From contig NZ_CP089214.1 of NCBI RefSeq assembly GCF_021183625.1, positions 1,860,001 to 1,924,000 of the forward strand: a DNA stretch of 64,000 nt. The letters run 5' to 3'. The DNA is from Nocardia asteroides. Lineage in GTDB: Bacteria; Actinomycetota; Actinomycetes; Mycobacteriales; Mycobacteriaceae. Each line of letters begins with the position of its first letter. The stretch's first letter is position 1. The notes under the pieces are model-generated. The model saw nothing but the letters and a program-made list of their open reading frames with translations, ran no database searches and was not told the DNA's origin. This document shows, in pieces, positions 35,101-43,342 of the stretch. The translations under genes were made by a program, and so were the position numbers.

Positions 35101-36378
35101 CGGGGCCGGCGGCCGCGCGATGAAGATCGAGAGCACCGCGGCCAGCCCGCACAGCCCGCCCGCCAGGTACCAGGCCAGCGTGTAGCTGCCCTGCAGGTCC
35201 CTGACCACGCCCGCGCCGGTGGCCGCGACGGCCGCGCCGACCTGGTGCGAGGCGAAGACCCAGCCGAACGCCACCGGCCCGTCGTCGCCGAAGATCTCCC
35301 GGCAGAGCGCGACCGTCGGCGGCACGGTGGCGATCCAGTCCAGCCCGTAGAAGATCACGAAGACCCACATGCTCGGCTCGGTCTGCGGCGCGAAGAGGTG
35401 CGGCAGGATCAGCAGCGAGAGCCCGCGCAGGCTGTAGTAGCCGACCAGCAGCAGCCGCGGATCCACCAGGTCGGTGAGCCAGCCCGAGCAGATCGTGCCG
35501 ACCACGTCGAAGACCCCGACCAGGGCGAGCAGCCCGGCCGCCGTGGTCACCGGCATGCCGTGGTCGTGCGCGGCGCTGACGAAGTGCGTGCCGACCAGCC
35601 CGTTGGTCGAGGCGCCGCAGATGGCGAAGCCGCCGGCCAGCAGCCAGAAGCCGGGCTCGCGGAACGCGCGGCGCAGCACCGTGAGCGCGCGCAGCGCACC
35701 GCCCGCGACCGCGATCCTGGTCCCCGCCGTGCTGCCGTCGGGGGCGCCGTAGGCCAGCCGCCCCACGTCGCTCGGGTAGTCCCGGACGAAGAAGAGCACC
35801 AGCGGCACCACGGCCAGCGCGACGGCGGCCACCACGAGCGCGGGCAGCCGCCAGCCGTGCCGGTCGGCCAGCCCGGCGATCAGCGGGAGGAAGACCAGCT
35901 GCCCGGTCGCGCCCGCGGCGGTGAGCACCCCGGTGACCAGCCCGCGGTGCCGGACGAACCAGCGGGAGGTGATGGTCGCGACGAACGGCATGGACATCGA
36001 GCCGACCCCGACGCCGACCAGCAGCCCCCAGCTCGCCACCAGCTGCCAGGGCTGGGTCATGAACACCGTGAGCCCGCTGCCGAGCGCGACCAGCACCAGC
36101 GCGCAGGCGACGACGATCCGGATGCCGAAGCGGTCCATCAGCGCCGCCGCGAACGGCGAGATCAGCCCGTAGAGCAGCAGGTTCAGCGAGACCGCGGTGC
36201 CGATCGTCCCGTGCGACCAGCCGAACTCGTCGTGCAGCGGAGCCATCAGGACGCCGGGCACCGAACGGAAGGCGGCCGCGCCGATCAGCGCGACGAAGCC
36301 GACGGCCGCCACGGTCCAGGCCGGGTGCGGCCATCGGCCCGCGGCATCCGGGCGGCGGGCGGTACGCAGTGAGGTCAC
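35074..36378 (-). CDS. Major facilitator superfamily transporter
   Basis: A 434-residue MFS permease with 12 predicted helices. The first half has FGWSHGTIGTAVSLNLLLYGLISPFAAALMDRFGIRIVVACALVLVALGSGLTVF, with the loop 2-3 MDRFGIR motif; the second half contains FAICGASTNGLVGTHFVSAAHDHGM and DVVGTICSGWLTDLVDPRLLLVGYYSLRGLSLLILP. The pattern resembles the oxalate/formate or monocarboxylate antiporter group, though substrate cannot be given. GTG 36378 is the start. The last 27 nt overlap the end of the convergent DUF3099 gene. Confidence 0.88.
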   Translation of the reverse strand: MTSLRTARRPDAAGRWPHPAWTVAAVGFVALIGAAAFRSVPGVLMAPLHDEFGWSHGTIGTAVSLNLLLYGLISPFAAALMDRFGIRIVVACALVLVALGSGLTVFMTQPWQLVASWGLLVGVGVGSMSMPFVATITSRWFVRHRGLVTGVLTAAGATGQLVFLPLIAGLADRHGWRLPALVVAAVALAVVPLVLFFVRDYPSDVGRLAYGAPDGSTAGTRIAVAGGALRALTVLRRAFREPGFWLLAGGFAICGASTNGLVGTHFVSAAHDHGMPVTTAAGLLALVGVFDVVGTICSGWLTDLVDPRLLLVGYYSLRGLSLLILPHLFAPQTEPSMWVFVIFYGLDWIATVPPTVALCREIFGDDGPVAFGWVFASHQVGAAVAATGAGVVRDLQGSYTLAWYLAGGLCGLAAVLSIFIARPPAPSLEGAVRP

Positions 36379-36509
36379 CGGCAGATCTTGCCGGAGGCGG
36401 AGTACGCCCGCGAGTGGCAGTTCTGCCAGGTTCCGCCGATATCCCGCCAGGTCGACAGCGGCAGCGGCTCCGCTCTACTGTCGGAGCGAATCGAGGCGAG
36501 GAGTTGCGA

Positions 36510-37241
36510 ATGATCCAGTGGGTCTGGGCTTTTCTCGACCGTCCCGCCGCCGGATTCGACGAATCCGCGCGGTTCTGGGCGGCGGTCACCGGCACGACGG
36601 TCTCCGCGAAGCGGGGTGAATTCTCCGAGTTCGTCACGCTGGACCCCGCCTCCGGGCCGGGCACGCTGAAGATGCAGGCGGTGCCGGAGAGCGGCCGGGT
36701 GCACCTCGACCTGGACGTCGCGGATGTGCCCGGCGCGCGGGAGACCGCCACCCGGCTCGGCGCCGAGCTGGTGTTCGAGCACCCGGACTACGCCGTCTTC
36801 CGCTCCCCCGCCGGGGTCACCTTCTGCCTCACCCCCGACGGCAGGGCCGAGCCGGGCGAGCGGCCGCTCGTGCGCGGCCCCGGCGGCGTCACCACCCGGC
36901 TGGACCAGGTGTGCCTCGACATCGGGGCGAGCGATATCGAGCGCGAGACCGAGTTCTGGCGCAAACTCACCGGGCTGCCCTACCGGGTCGGCCGCCGCCC
37001 CGAGTTCGCGCTGCTGCGCGGCAGGCCCGGCCTCGCCTACGACCTGCTGCTGCAGCGGCTGGACGAGGACCGGCCCGCGAGCGCGCACCTCGACTTCGCC
37101 GCCGCCGACCCGGCGGCCGCCGCGCAACACCACGCCGAGCTCGGCGCCCGGGTCGTCGAACGCTTCGAGCACTGGATCGTGATGGCCGACCCGGACGGCC
37201 ACCCCTACTGCCTCACCGCCCGCGACCCGCACGGAGTCTGA
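36510..37241 (+). CDS. VOC-superfamily (glyoxalase-like) protein
   Basis: Two-domain vicinal-oxygen-chelate protein of 243 residues: domain 1 about 1-115 (WAFLDRPAAGFDESARFWAAVTG, GRVHLDLDVADV, PDYAVFRSPAGVTFCL), domain 2 about 125-238 (TRLDQVCLDIGASDIERETEFWRKLTG, ASAHLDFAAADP, FEHWIVMADPDGHPYCL). Metal ligands are plausible (His in VHLDLD and AHLDF). ATG 36510 follows GAGGAG. Its stop TGA is the first base triplet of a three-copy 19-bp tandem repeat that leads into the methyltransferase gene. Confidence 0.85.
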   Translation: MIQWVWAFLDRPAAGFDESARFWAAVTGTTVSAKRGEFSEFVTLDPASGPGTLKMQAVPESGRVHLDLDVADVPGARETATRLGAELVFEHPDYAVFRSPAGVTFCLTPDGRAEPGERPLVRGPGGVTTRLDQVCLDIGASDIERETEFWRKLTGLPYRVGRRPEFALLRGRPGLAYDLLLQRLDEDRPASAHLDFAAADPAAAAQHHAELGARVVERFEHWIVMADPDGHPYCLTARDPHGV

Positions 37242-37295
37242 GCACCGGCGATGGTCCTGAGCACCGGCGATGGCTCTGAGCACCGGCGATGGCAG
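37239..37295 (+). repeat. Three tandem copies of a 19-bp repeat
   Basis: The unit TGAGCACCGGCGATGGTCC begins at 37239, 37258 and 37277 (spacing 19 nt). The first 16 bases are identical in all copies and only the last three vary. The first copy includes the VOC stop codon and the last ends 10 nt before the methyltransferase GTG. Each copy contains the near-symmetric core CACCGGCG. It may have arisen by slippage; a regulatory role is possible. Confidence 0.85.
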
Positions 37296-37304
37296 AGTAG
37301 CTGC

Positions 37305-38843
37305 GTGCCAGACGCCCCGAACCTCCTCGCCACCCGCACCGACCCCGCCGCCGCGCCGCTCGTCGCGCTCTGCCCCGGCCTGCGCACCGCGCTGGAGCGG
37401 GCGGGGTACGACGCCGACACCCTGCTCGCGGTGCTCGGGCCGGCGGCGCACGCCGCGCTCGGCCGCTCCGAGCCGGTCCCGGTGCGCCGCGCCGCCCGTG
37501 CCGCGGGCGACCTCGGCACGCTGATCGCGCTCTTCCTGCTGCACGACGACGTCCCGGCCGCCGCGGCGGCCGCGGCGCTGGCGCCGGCCGAACTCGCCGA
37601 CGCGGTCGCCGCCGGGCTGCTGGAGCGGGACGGCGACGCGGTGCGCGCCGCGCTCGACCTGCGCCCGCTCGACGCGGGCGCCGGAACCCGCTGGATCATC
37701 TCCGACCTCGACGACTCCATGCGCCGCCGCACCCTGACCGAGGAGCACGTGCTCGGCGTCGGGCACGCCTCGCTCTCGCTGCTCCGCGCCACCCCCACCG
37801 ACCCGGTGGGCACCGTGCTCGACCTCGGCACCGGCTGCGGCGTGCAGGCCGTGCACGCCACCTCCTACGCAGGCGCCGTCACCGCCACCGACGTGAACCC
37901 GCGCGCGCTCGCGCTGGCCGCGGCCACCTGCGCGCTGAACGGCCTCGAGGTCGAGCTGCTGGCCGGCTCCTGGTTCGAGCCGGTGGCCGGGCGGCGGTTC
38001 GACCGGATCGTGGCCAACCCGCCGTTCGTGGTCGGGCCCGCCCGGGTCGAGCACACCTACCGGGACTCCGGGCTCGCCCTGGACGGCGCCAGCGAGCTGG
38101 TGATCTCCACCGCGCCGGAGCTGCTCGCGCCGGGCGGCACCGCGGCGCTGCTCGCCGCCTGGGTGCACCGGGACGGCGCGGACTGGCGGGCCAGGGTCGC
38201 GTCCTGGCTGCCCGCGCACGGGGTGGACGCCTGGGTGGTGCAGCGCGACGTCGCCGACCCCGCGCTCTACGTCGGCACCTGGCTGCGCGACGCCGGGCTC
38301 GACCCGCGCGACCCGGACGCGCAGCGCCGCGCGGAGACCTGGCTCGACGTCCTCGCGGCCGAGGGCGTCACCGGAATCGGCTTCGGCTTCGTCTACCTGC
38401 GCGCGATCGACGGCCCCACCGAGCTGCTCGCCGAAGACCTCACGCACGGCTTCGACGACCCGCTCGGCCCGGAGGCCACCGCCTGGTTCGAGCGCTCGGC
38501 CTGGCTGCGCGCGGTCGCCGCCGACCCGGGGGTGGCCTGGAACGCGCGCTTCCGGGTCCCCGACACCACCGCGCTGGAACGCGTCGCGCTGGCCGGCCCC
38601 GACGGCTGGGAGCCGCTGCTCGCGCGGGTGCACCGCGGGGACGGGCCGCGCTGGCAGCACGAGGTGGACGAGGCCGGGATCGCGCTGCTCGCGGGAATGC
38701 GCCCGGACGGTCTGGCGTTGTCCGATCTGACGGAATTGCTCGCTCTCGCACACGGCTCCGGAGAGACCACCCCCGAGTTCGCGGACGCGGTGCTGACCCT
38801 GGTGACGGGGTTGGTCCGGCACGGTCTCGTCGTGCCCGCCTAG
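37305..38843 (+). CDS. Class I SAM-dependent methyltransferase (HemK/PrmC-like fold)
   Basis: A 512-residue protein. Residues about 1-150 form a helical domain specific to this actinobacterial family. The Rossmann methyltransferase core is at about 155-330: VLDLGTGCGVQAVHA (SAM loop), ATDVNPRALALAAATCALNG, and the IVANPPFV motif (NPPF) used by HemK-type and N-methyl transferases that act on Asn, Gln or adenine. A third domain of about 180 residues follows. GTG 37305 is chosen. The NPPF motif suggests amino or ring-nitrogen methylation; target unknown. Confidence 0.85.
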   Translation: MPDAPNLLATRTDPAAAPLVALCPGLRTALERAGYDADTLLAVLGPAAHAALGRSEPVPVRRAARAAGDLGTLIALFLLHDDVPAAAAAAALAPAELADAVAAGLLERDGDAVRAALDLRPLDAGAGTRWIISDLDDSMRRRTLTEEHVLGVGHASLSLLRATPTDPVGTVLDLGTGCGVQAVHATSYAGAVTATDVNPRALALAAATCALNGLEVELLAGSWFEPVAGRRFDRIVANPPFVVGPARVEHTYRDSGLALDGASELVISTAPELLAPGGTAALLAAWVHRDGADWRARVASWLPAHGVDAWVVQRDVADPALYVGTWLRDAGLDPRDPDAQRRAETWLDVLAAEGVTGIGFGFVYLRAIDGPTELLAEDLTHGFDDPLGPEATAWFERSAWLRAVAADPGVAWNARFRVPDTTALERVALAGPDGWEPLLARVHRGDGPRWQHEVDEAGIALLAGMRPDGLALSDLTELLALAHGSGETTPEFADAVLTLVTGLVRHGLVVPA

Positions 38844-38942
38844 CCGCGCAGAGGCGTTCGGGCCGGGGTGTCCTTCTCAGGAACTTCTCAGCCGAAGGTG
38901 ACGGAAAGCGCAGGCCAGAGCCTGTTTACCCGGACAGTCACC

Positions 38943-38969
38943 GGGAACTTTCTCACTGTCGGTTCCGTT
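38943..38969 (+). promoter_or_regulatory. ECF-sigma-type promoter of sigB
   Basis: GGGAAC (38943-38948), 17 nt, CGTT (38966-38969), about 36 nt before the sigB ATG. In M. tuberculosis sigB is known to be transcribed by ECF sigma factors SigE, SigH and SigL, so an ECF promoter here is expected. The exact sigma factor is not determined by the sequence. Confidence 0.75.
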
Positions 38970-39004
38970 GGTCCGAGTGAGACACCACCGACAGGAGGCA
39001 AGTC

Positions 39005-39973
39005 ATGACAAGCCCCGCCACGACTCGTGTGCGCCCCAGCGATGCCGATATCGACGCCCAGAGCCCGGCCGCCGACCTGGTCCGCGTGTACCTGAACGGG
39101 ATCGGCCGGACGGCGCTGCTCACGGCGGCCGACGAGGTGGAGCTGGCGAAGCGCATCGAGGCGGGTCTGTACGCGCAGAACCTGCTGGAGACCGGCAAGC
39201 GGCTCTCCGCCACGCGCAAGCGCGATCTGGCGGTCGTCGTCCGGGAGGGCCAGGCGGCCCGCTCGCACCTGCTGGAAGCCAACCTGCGGCTCGTGGTCTC
39301 CCTCGCCAAGCGCTACACCGGCCGCGGCATGCCGCTGCTCGATCTCATCCAGGAGGGCAACCTCGGGCTGATCCGCGCCATGGAGAAGTTCGACTACGCC
39401 AAGGGCTTCAAGTTCTCGACCTACGCCACCTGGTGGATCCGGCAGGCCATCACCCGCGGCATGGCCGATCAGAGCCGCACCATCCGGCTCCCCGTGCACC
39501 TCGTGGAGCAGGTGAACAAGCTGGCCAGGATCAAGCGCGAGCTGCACCAGCAGCTCGGCCGCGAGGCCACCGACGACGAACTGGCCACCGAGTCCGGCAT
39601 CCCGGTGGAGAAGATCGCCGACCTGCTCGACCACAGCCGGGATCCGGTGAGCCTGGACATGCCGGTCGGCAACGACGAAGAGGCCCCGCTCGGTGACTTC
39701 ATCGAGGACTCCGAGGCCACCTCGGCCGAGTCGGCGGTGATCGCCGGGCTGCTGCACCGCGACGTACGCAGCGTGCTCGCCACCCTGGACGAGCGCGAGC
39801 AGCAGGTCATCCGGCTGCGCTTCGGCCTCGACGACGGCCAGCCGCGCACCCTCGACCAGATCGGCAAGCTCTTCGGGCTCTCCCGCGAGCGGGTGCGCCA
39901 GATCGAGCGCGAGGTCATGACCAAGCTGCGCAAGGGTGAGCGGGCCGACCGGCTCCGCGCCTACGCCAGCTGA
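39005..39973 (+). CDS. sigB: RNA polymerase sigma factor SigB
   Basis: Principal-like, stress-associated sigma factor of 322 residues. It lacks the long N-terminal region of sigA: region 1.2 begins almost at once ([33 protein letters not shown]). Region 2 matches SigA nearly word for word ([63 protein letters not shown]), and region 4 is [42 protein letters not shown] 39005 has GGAGG upstream. It is transcribed from an ECF-type promoter and ends at a clear terminator; ideR, its neighbour in mycobacteria, is 5 kb away here. Confidence 0.96.
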   Translation: MTSPATTRVRPSDADIDAQSPAADLVRVYLNGIGRTALLTAADEVELAKRIEAGLYAQNLLETGKRLSATRKRDLAVVVREGQAARSHLLEANLRLVVSLAKRYTGRGMPLLDLIQEGNLGLIRAMEKFDYAKGFKFSTYATWWIRQAITRGMADQSRTIRLPVHLVEQVNKLARIKRELHQQLGREATDDELATESGIPVEKIADLLDHSRDPVSLDMPVGNDEEAPLGDFIEDSEATSAESAVIAGLLHRDVRSVLATLDEREQQVIRLRFGLDDGQPRTLDQIGKLFGLSRERVRQIEREVMTKLRKGERADRLRAYAS

Positions 39974-39985
39974 TCCCCCGACGTC

Positions 39986-40012
39986 CTGGGCCGATCCCTC
40001 CGATCGGCCCAG
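39986..40012. terminator. Terminator hairpin between sigB and the DUF4333 lipoprotein gene
   Basis: A perfect 11-bp stem, CTGGGCCGATC (39986-39996) and GATCGGCCCAG (40002-40012), with a 5-nt loop, between convergent stop codons. Confidence 0.8.
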
Positions 40013-40030
40013 CGTCACATCCGGAGACCG

Positions 40031-40396
40031 CTACTGCTGGTCGACCTGCACGTCGTAGTTGACCGTGTCGCCCTCGACGCTGGTCACCGTGACCGTAAGG
40101 CCGATGGTGTCGCCGCCCGCGTTCAGCGTGCAGCGCATGGTGGTGCCGACCTTGCCGGTGAGGTCACCGGGGCAGTCGATGGAATCGGGAGTCTGCCCGA
40201 CCTCCTCGGCCAGCGTCTGCGACACCGACTTCTCCAGGTCGGCTTCGTCGATCTTCGGATCGCCACCGATCGACACCGAGCAGGCCGACAGCGCACACCC
40301 CAGCGTGAACAGGGTGGCGGCGCCGGCGAGCCGGGCCGTCCGCCCGCGCACCCGCGCGGTGGTACGAACAGACGGGTCGGTCTTGGTGATGGTCAT
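40031..40396 (-). CDS. DUF4333 lipoprotein
   Basis: A 121-residue secreted lipoprotein. ATG 40396 follows GGAGAGGGAAC. A basic N-terminus, a hydrophobic stretch (AGAATLFTLGCAL) and the lipobox LSAC place the lipidated Cys near residue 36. The mature domain is DUF4333: KIDEADLEKSVSQTLAEEVGQTPDSIDCPGDLTGKVGTTMRCTL, with two conserved Cys (DCP and MRC) likely forming a disulphide. Role unknown; expected in the cell envelope. It is convergent with sigB. Confidence 0.85.
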   Translation of the reverse strand: MTITKTDPSVRTTARVRGRTARLAGAATLFTLGCALSACSVSIGGDPKIDEADLEKSVSQTLAEEVGQTPDSIDCPGDLTGKVGTTMRCTLNAGGDTIGLTVTVTSVEGDTVNYDVQVDQQ

Positions 40397-40427
40397 GAGG
40401 TTCCCTCTCCGGTCAGACGCAGTGATC

Positions 40428-40502
40428 GCGACAAGATCGCCGCACCCGGGCTGGTTGTTACCCCCCTGACCCGTGCGACCCAGATTGTGCGACAAGATCG
40501 CC
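40428..40502. repeat. 14-bp direct repeat upstream of the lipoprotein gene
   Basis: GCGACAAGATCGCC occurs at 40428-40441 and again at 40489-40502, 61 bp apart. Each copy contains GCGA-N5-TCGC, a small inverted repeat. Both lie upstream of the lipoprotein start (minus strand) and downstream of the pat stop. They may be paired binding sites; no regulator is identified. Confidence 0.5.
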
Positions 40503-40576
40503 CGGCGCGGAGCATTTTCCGACGTCGTTCATTCGATGGATACCGCGATGCCGGAAGTTCGCTCCGCCCCCTCCGG

Positions 40577-43342
40577 TCAGGCCAATCGGCGCGGGCCGAT
40601 ATCGAAGCGGCTCGGCTCCGGGCCGAAGCGCGCCCGCGCGTACAGGATCGAGGCCTCCTGCGGCGCGGCCAGCACCGGATCGAAGGAGATCTCGCGCAGC
40701 TCGGGTAGATCGTCGAAGAGCGCCGAGATGCGCTGTGCCAGCTCGATCAGCGCCGCCTTGTCCACCCGCGGGCTGGCCGGCGTGCCGGATAGCAGCGGCG
40801 CCGCGCGCGGGGCGTCGATCAGCGCGGCCGCCTCGTCCTCGGTGAGCGGAAGCGCCCGGTACGCCCGGTCGCCGAGCAGCTCGATGATCAGGCCGGAGAG
40901 CCCGAACTCCAGCACCGAGCCGAACGACGGGTCGTCGGTGACCCGCAGCACGCAGCCGACGCCCTTGGTCGCCATCCGCTGCACGTGCAGCACCGGGTCG
41001 CCGCTGAGCCGCACCAGGTCCGCGTAGGCCTGGCGCACCGCCTCCGGCCGCCACAGGTCGAGCCGCACCCCGCTCAGGTCGGCGCGGCGCCGCCACAGCT
41101 CGCCGGTCGCCTTGGCCGCGACCGGGTAGCCGAGCTCCGCCGCCGCCGCGACCGCCTCGTCGGCACTGTGCACCTCGCGGAACTCCACCACCTCGATGCC
41201 GTAGCAGCCGAGCAGCCGCACGGTCTCCAGGTCGGTGAGCCAGCGCCCCTCCGGCGCCGTCGCCTGCCAGCCGTGCAGCAGCTCCGCCGCCCGCTCGGCG
41301 TCGATGCCGGGCGGGCGCACCACCGCGGAGACCGGGCGGGTGCGCCAGTCGGCGTAGCGCCACACCCGGGCCAGCGCCCGCGCCGCGCGCTCCGGGTCCG
41401 GGTAGGACGGGATGGAGCCGCGGGCCGGGATGGCATTGTCGCCGCGCACCGCGAGCAGGTTCGGCAGCCCCTCCTCGGCCATGAAGGTGGTGAGCAGCGG
41501 CTTGCGCGCCTGCTCCGCGACGGCAGCGACGGCCGCGCGGATGGCGTCGGCGAATCCGGCCATGGGCAGCGGCACCGGCGGGGCGAAGACCACGATCACG
41601 GCATCGACCTCGGCGCTGCGCAGCGCCGCCGCCACCGCGTCGAAGTAGTCGCCCGGTGTGGCCTGCGGGCCGAGATCCACCGGCTCCTGCTGGTCGGTGT
41701 GGTCGACCCAGCGCTCGGTCGGCCGGGGCCGCCGTGGCCGGGTGCGGTGCTGCCGCGCCGGCCGCTGCACGCGCAGCCCCTCGCCCCTGGCGGCGTCGAC
41801 CGCGAGCCAGTTCAGCGCCGCGCTGTTGCCGACCACCGCGACCCGGGGGCCGGCGGGCAGCGGCTGGTAGGCCAGCAGCGCGGCGCAGTCGAAGAGCTCG
41901 GAGATGGTGTCCACCTGGACGATTCCGGCCTGCCCGAACAGGTCGCGCACGATCGAGCGGTCCATGTCGCCCTCGGGGGTGGCGCGGGCGGCGAGCCTGC
42001 CGCTGCTCACCGCGACGATCGGCTTGTGCCTGGCCACCCGGCGCGCGATCCGGTTGAACTTGCGCGGGTTACCGAAGCTCTCCAGGTAGAGCAGCACCAC
42101 CTCGGTGCCGGGGTCGGTGTCCCAGTACTGCAGCAGGTCGTTGCCGGAGAGGTCGGCGCGGTTGCCCGCCGAGACGAAGGTGGAGAGCCCGAGGTTGCGC
42201 GCCGCGGCCTGGCCGAGGATGGCGACGCCGAGCGGGCCGGACTGGCAGAAGAAGCCGATCCGGCCGCGGTACGGCAGCAGCGGGGCCAGCGTGGCGTTCA
42301 TCGCCACCGCCGGGTCGGTGTTGGCGATGCCGAGCGCGCTCGGCCCGACCACCCGCATGCCGTGCCCGCGGGCCGCGGCGACCAGGTGCCGCTCGGCGGC
42401 GACGCCGTCCTCGCCGGTCTCACCGAACCCGGCGGTCAGCACCACCAGCCCCTTCACCCGCTTGGCGAGGCAGTCGTCGAGCACCGAGTCGATGGCGGCG
42501 GCGGGCACCGCCACCACCGCGAGGTCGACCTCGTCCGGGATGTCGCGCACGGTCGGGTAGGCGTGCACGCCGCGCACCGAGCGACGGTTCGGGTTGACCG
42601 GGTACACCGGCCCCTGGAACAGCCCGGCCAGCAGGTTGGCCAGGACCACGCCGCCGACCCGGCCGGTGCCCGGCGTCGCGCCGATCACCGCGATGGAGCG
42701 CGGGGCGAGCAGGTTGCCGACGCTGCGCGCCTCGGAGGCGCGCTCGCGGGCGTCGCGCACCGAGACCAGCGCCTCGGTGGGGTCGATGGCGAACTCCAGG
42801 TGCAGCACCGAGCCGTCCCGCGACCGCTCCACCTGGTAGCCGGCGTCCCGGAAGACCGTGACCATCACGGTGTTCTCGGCCAGCACCTCGGCGACGAAGG
42901 TGGCGATGTCGTTCTCCGCGGCCGCGCCGGCGAGATGCTCGAGCAGCACCGAGCCGAGGCCGCGGCCCTGGTGCTCGTCGGCCACGACGAAGGCCACCTC
43001 GGCGGCGCGCGCGCCCGCCCGGTCCAGCAGCTCGTACCGGCCGACGGCGATGATCGCCTCGCCCAGCTCGCAGACCAGCCCCACCCGGTCGCGGTGGTCG
43101 ACATGCGTCGAGCGGTACAGGTCCCGCGGCGAGATCCGCGGGTAGGGGCCGAAGTACCGCAGGTACCGGGTGCGCTCGGAGAGCCTGCCGTGGAACTCCT
43201 GCAGCCGCTCCGCGTCGTCCGGGGTGATCGCCCGCAGCCGCACCACGCCGCCGTCCGAGGCGAGCACGTCGGCGAACCAGTGCTGCGGCGGCGGGGGCGG
43301 CACCGCGGGCGTGCCGGGCTCGTCGGGGTACGGCTCAGTCAC
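40577..43342 (-). CDS. Protein lysine acetyltransferase with GNAT and acyl-CoA-synthetase-like (ADP-forming) domains
   Basis: A 921-residue Pat-type protein. The N-terminal GNAT domain is about 30-195, with the acetyl-CoA loop QGRGLG at 125-130. A CoA-binding (NDP-forming synthetase) domain follows (about 205-330, NLLAPRSIAVIGATPGTGRVGGVVLANLLAGLFQGPVYPVNP), then a succinyl-CoA-ligase-like domain (FFCQSGPLGVAILGQAAARNLGLSTFVSAGNRADLSGNDLLQYW) and an ATP-grasp-like C-terminus (about 690-915). The GNAT-first order is that of actinobacterial Pat enzymes, which acetylate acyl-CoA synthetases. It overlaps the acuC stop by 8 nt. Confidence 0.9.
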   Translation of the reverse strand: MTEPYPDEPGTPAVPPPPPQHWFADVLASDGGVVRLRAITPDDAERLQEFHGRLSERTRYLRYFGPYPRISPRDLYRSTHVDHRDRVGLVCELGEAIIAVGRYELLDRAGARAAEVAFVVADEHQGRGLGSVLLEHLAGAAAENDIATFVAEVLAENTVMVTVFRDAGYQVERSRDGSVLHLEFAIDPTEALVSVRDARERASEARSVGNLLAPRSIAVIGATPGTGRVGGVVLANLLAGLFQGPVYPVNPNRRSVRGVHAYPTVRDIPDEVDLAVVAVPAAAIDSVLDDCLAKRVKGLVVLTAGFGETGEDGVAAERHLVAAARGHGMRVVGPSALGIANTDPAVAMNATLAPLLPYRGRIGFFCQSGPLGVAILGQAAARNLGLSTFVSAGNRADLSGNDLLQYWDTDPGTEVVLLYLESFGNPRKFNRIARRVARHKPIVAVSSGRLAARATPEGDMDRSIVRDLFGQAGIVQVDTISELFDCAALLAYQPLPAGPRVAVVGNSAALNWLAVDAARGEGLRVQRPARQHRTRPRRPRPTERWVDHTDQQEPVDLGPQATPGDYFDAVAAALRSAEVDAVIVVFAPPVPLPMAGFADAIRAAVAAVAEQARKPLLTTFMAEEGLPNLLAVRGDNAIPARGSIPSYPDPERAARALARVWRYADWRTRPVSAVVRPPGIDAERAAELLHGWQATAPEGRWLTDLETVRLLGCYGIEVVEFREVHSADEAVAAAAELGYPVAAKATGELWRRRADLSGVRLDLWRPEAVRQAYADLVRLSGDPVLHVQRMATKGVGCVLRVTDDPSFGSVLEFGLSGLIIELLGDRAYRALPLTEDEAAALIDAPRAAPLLSGTPASPRVDKAALIELAQRISALFDDLPELREISFDPVLAAPQEASILYARARFGPEPSRFDIGPRRLA

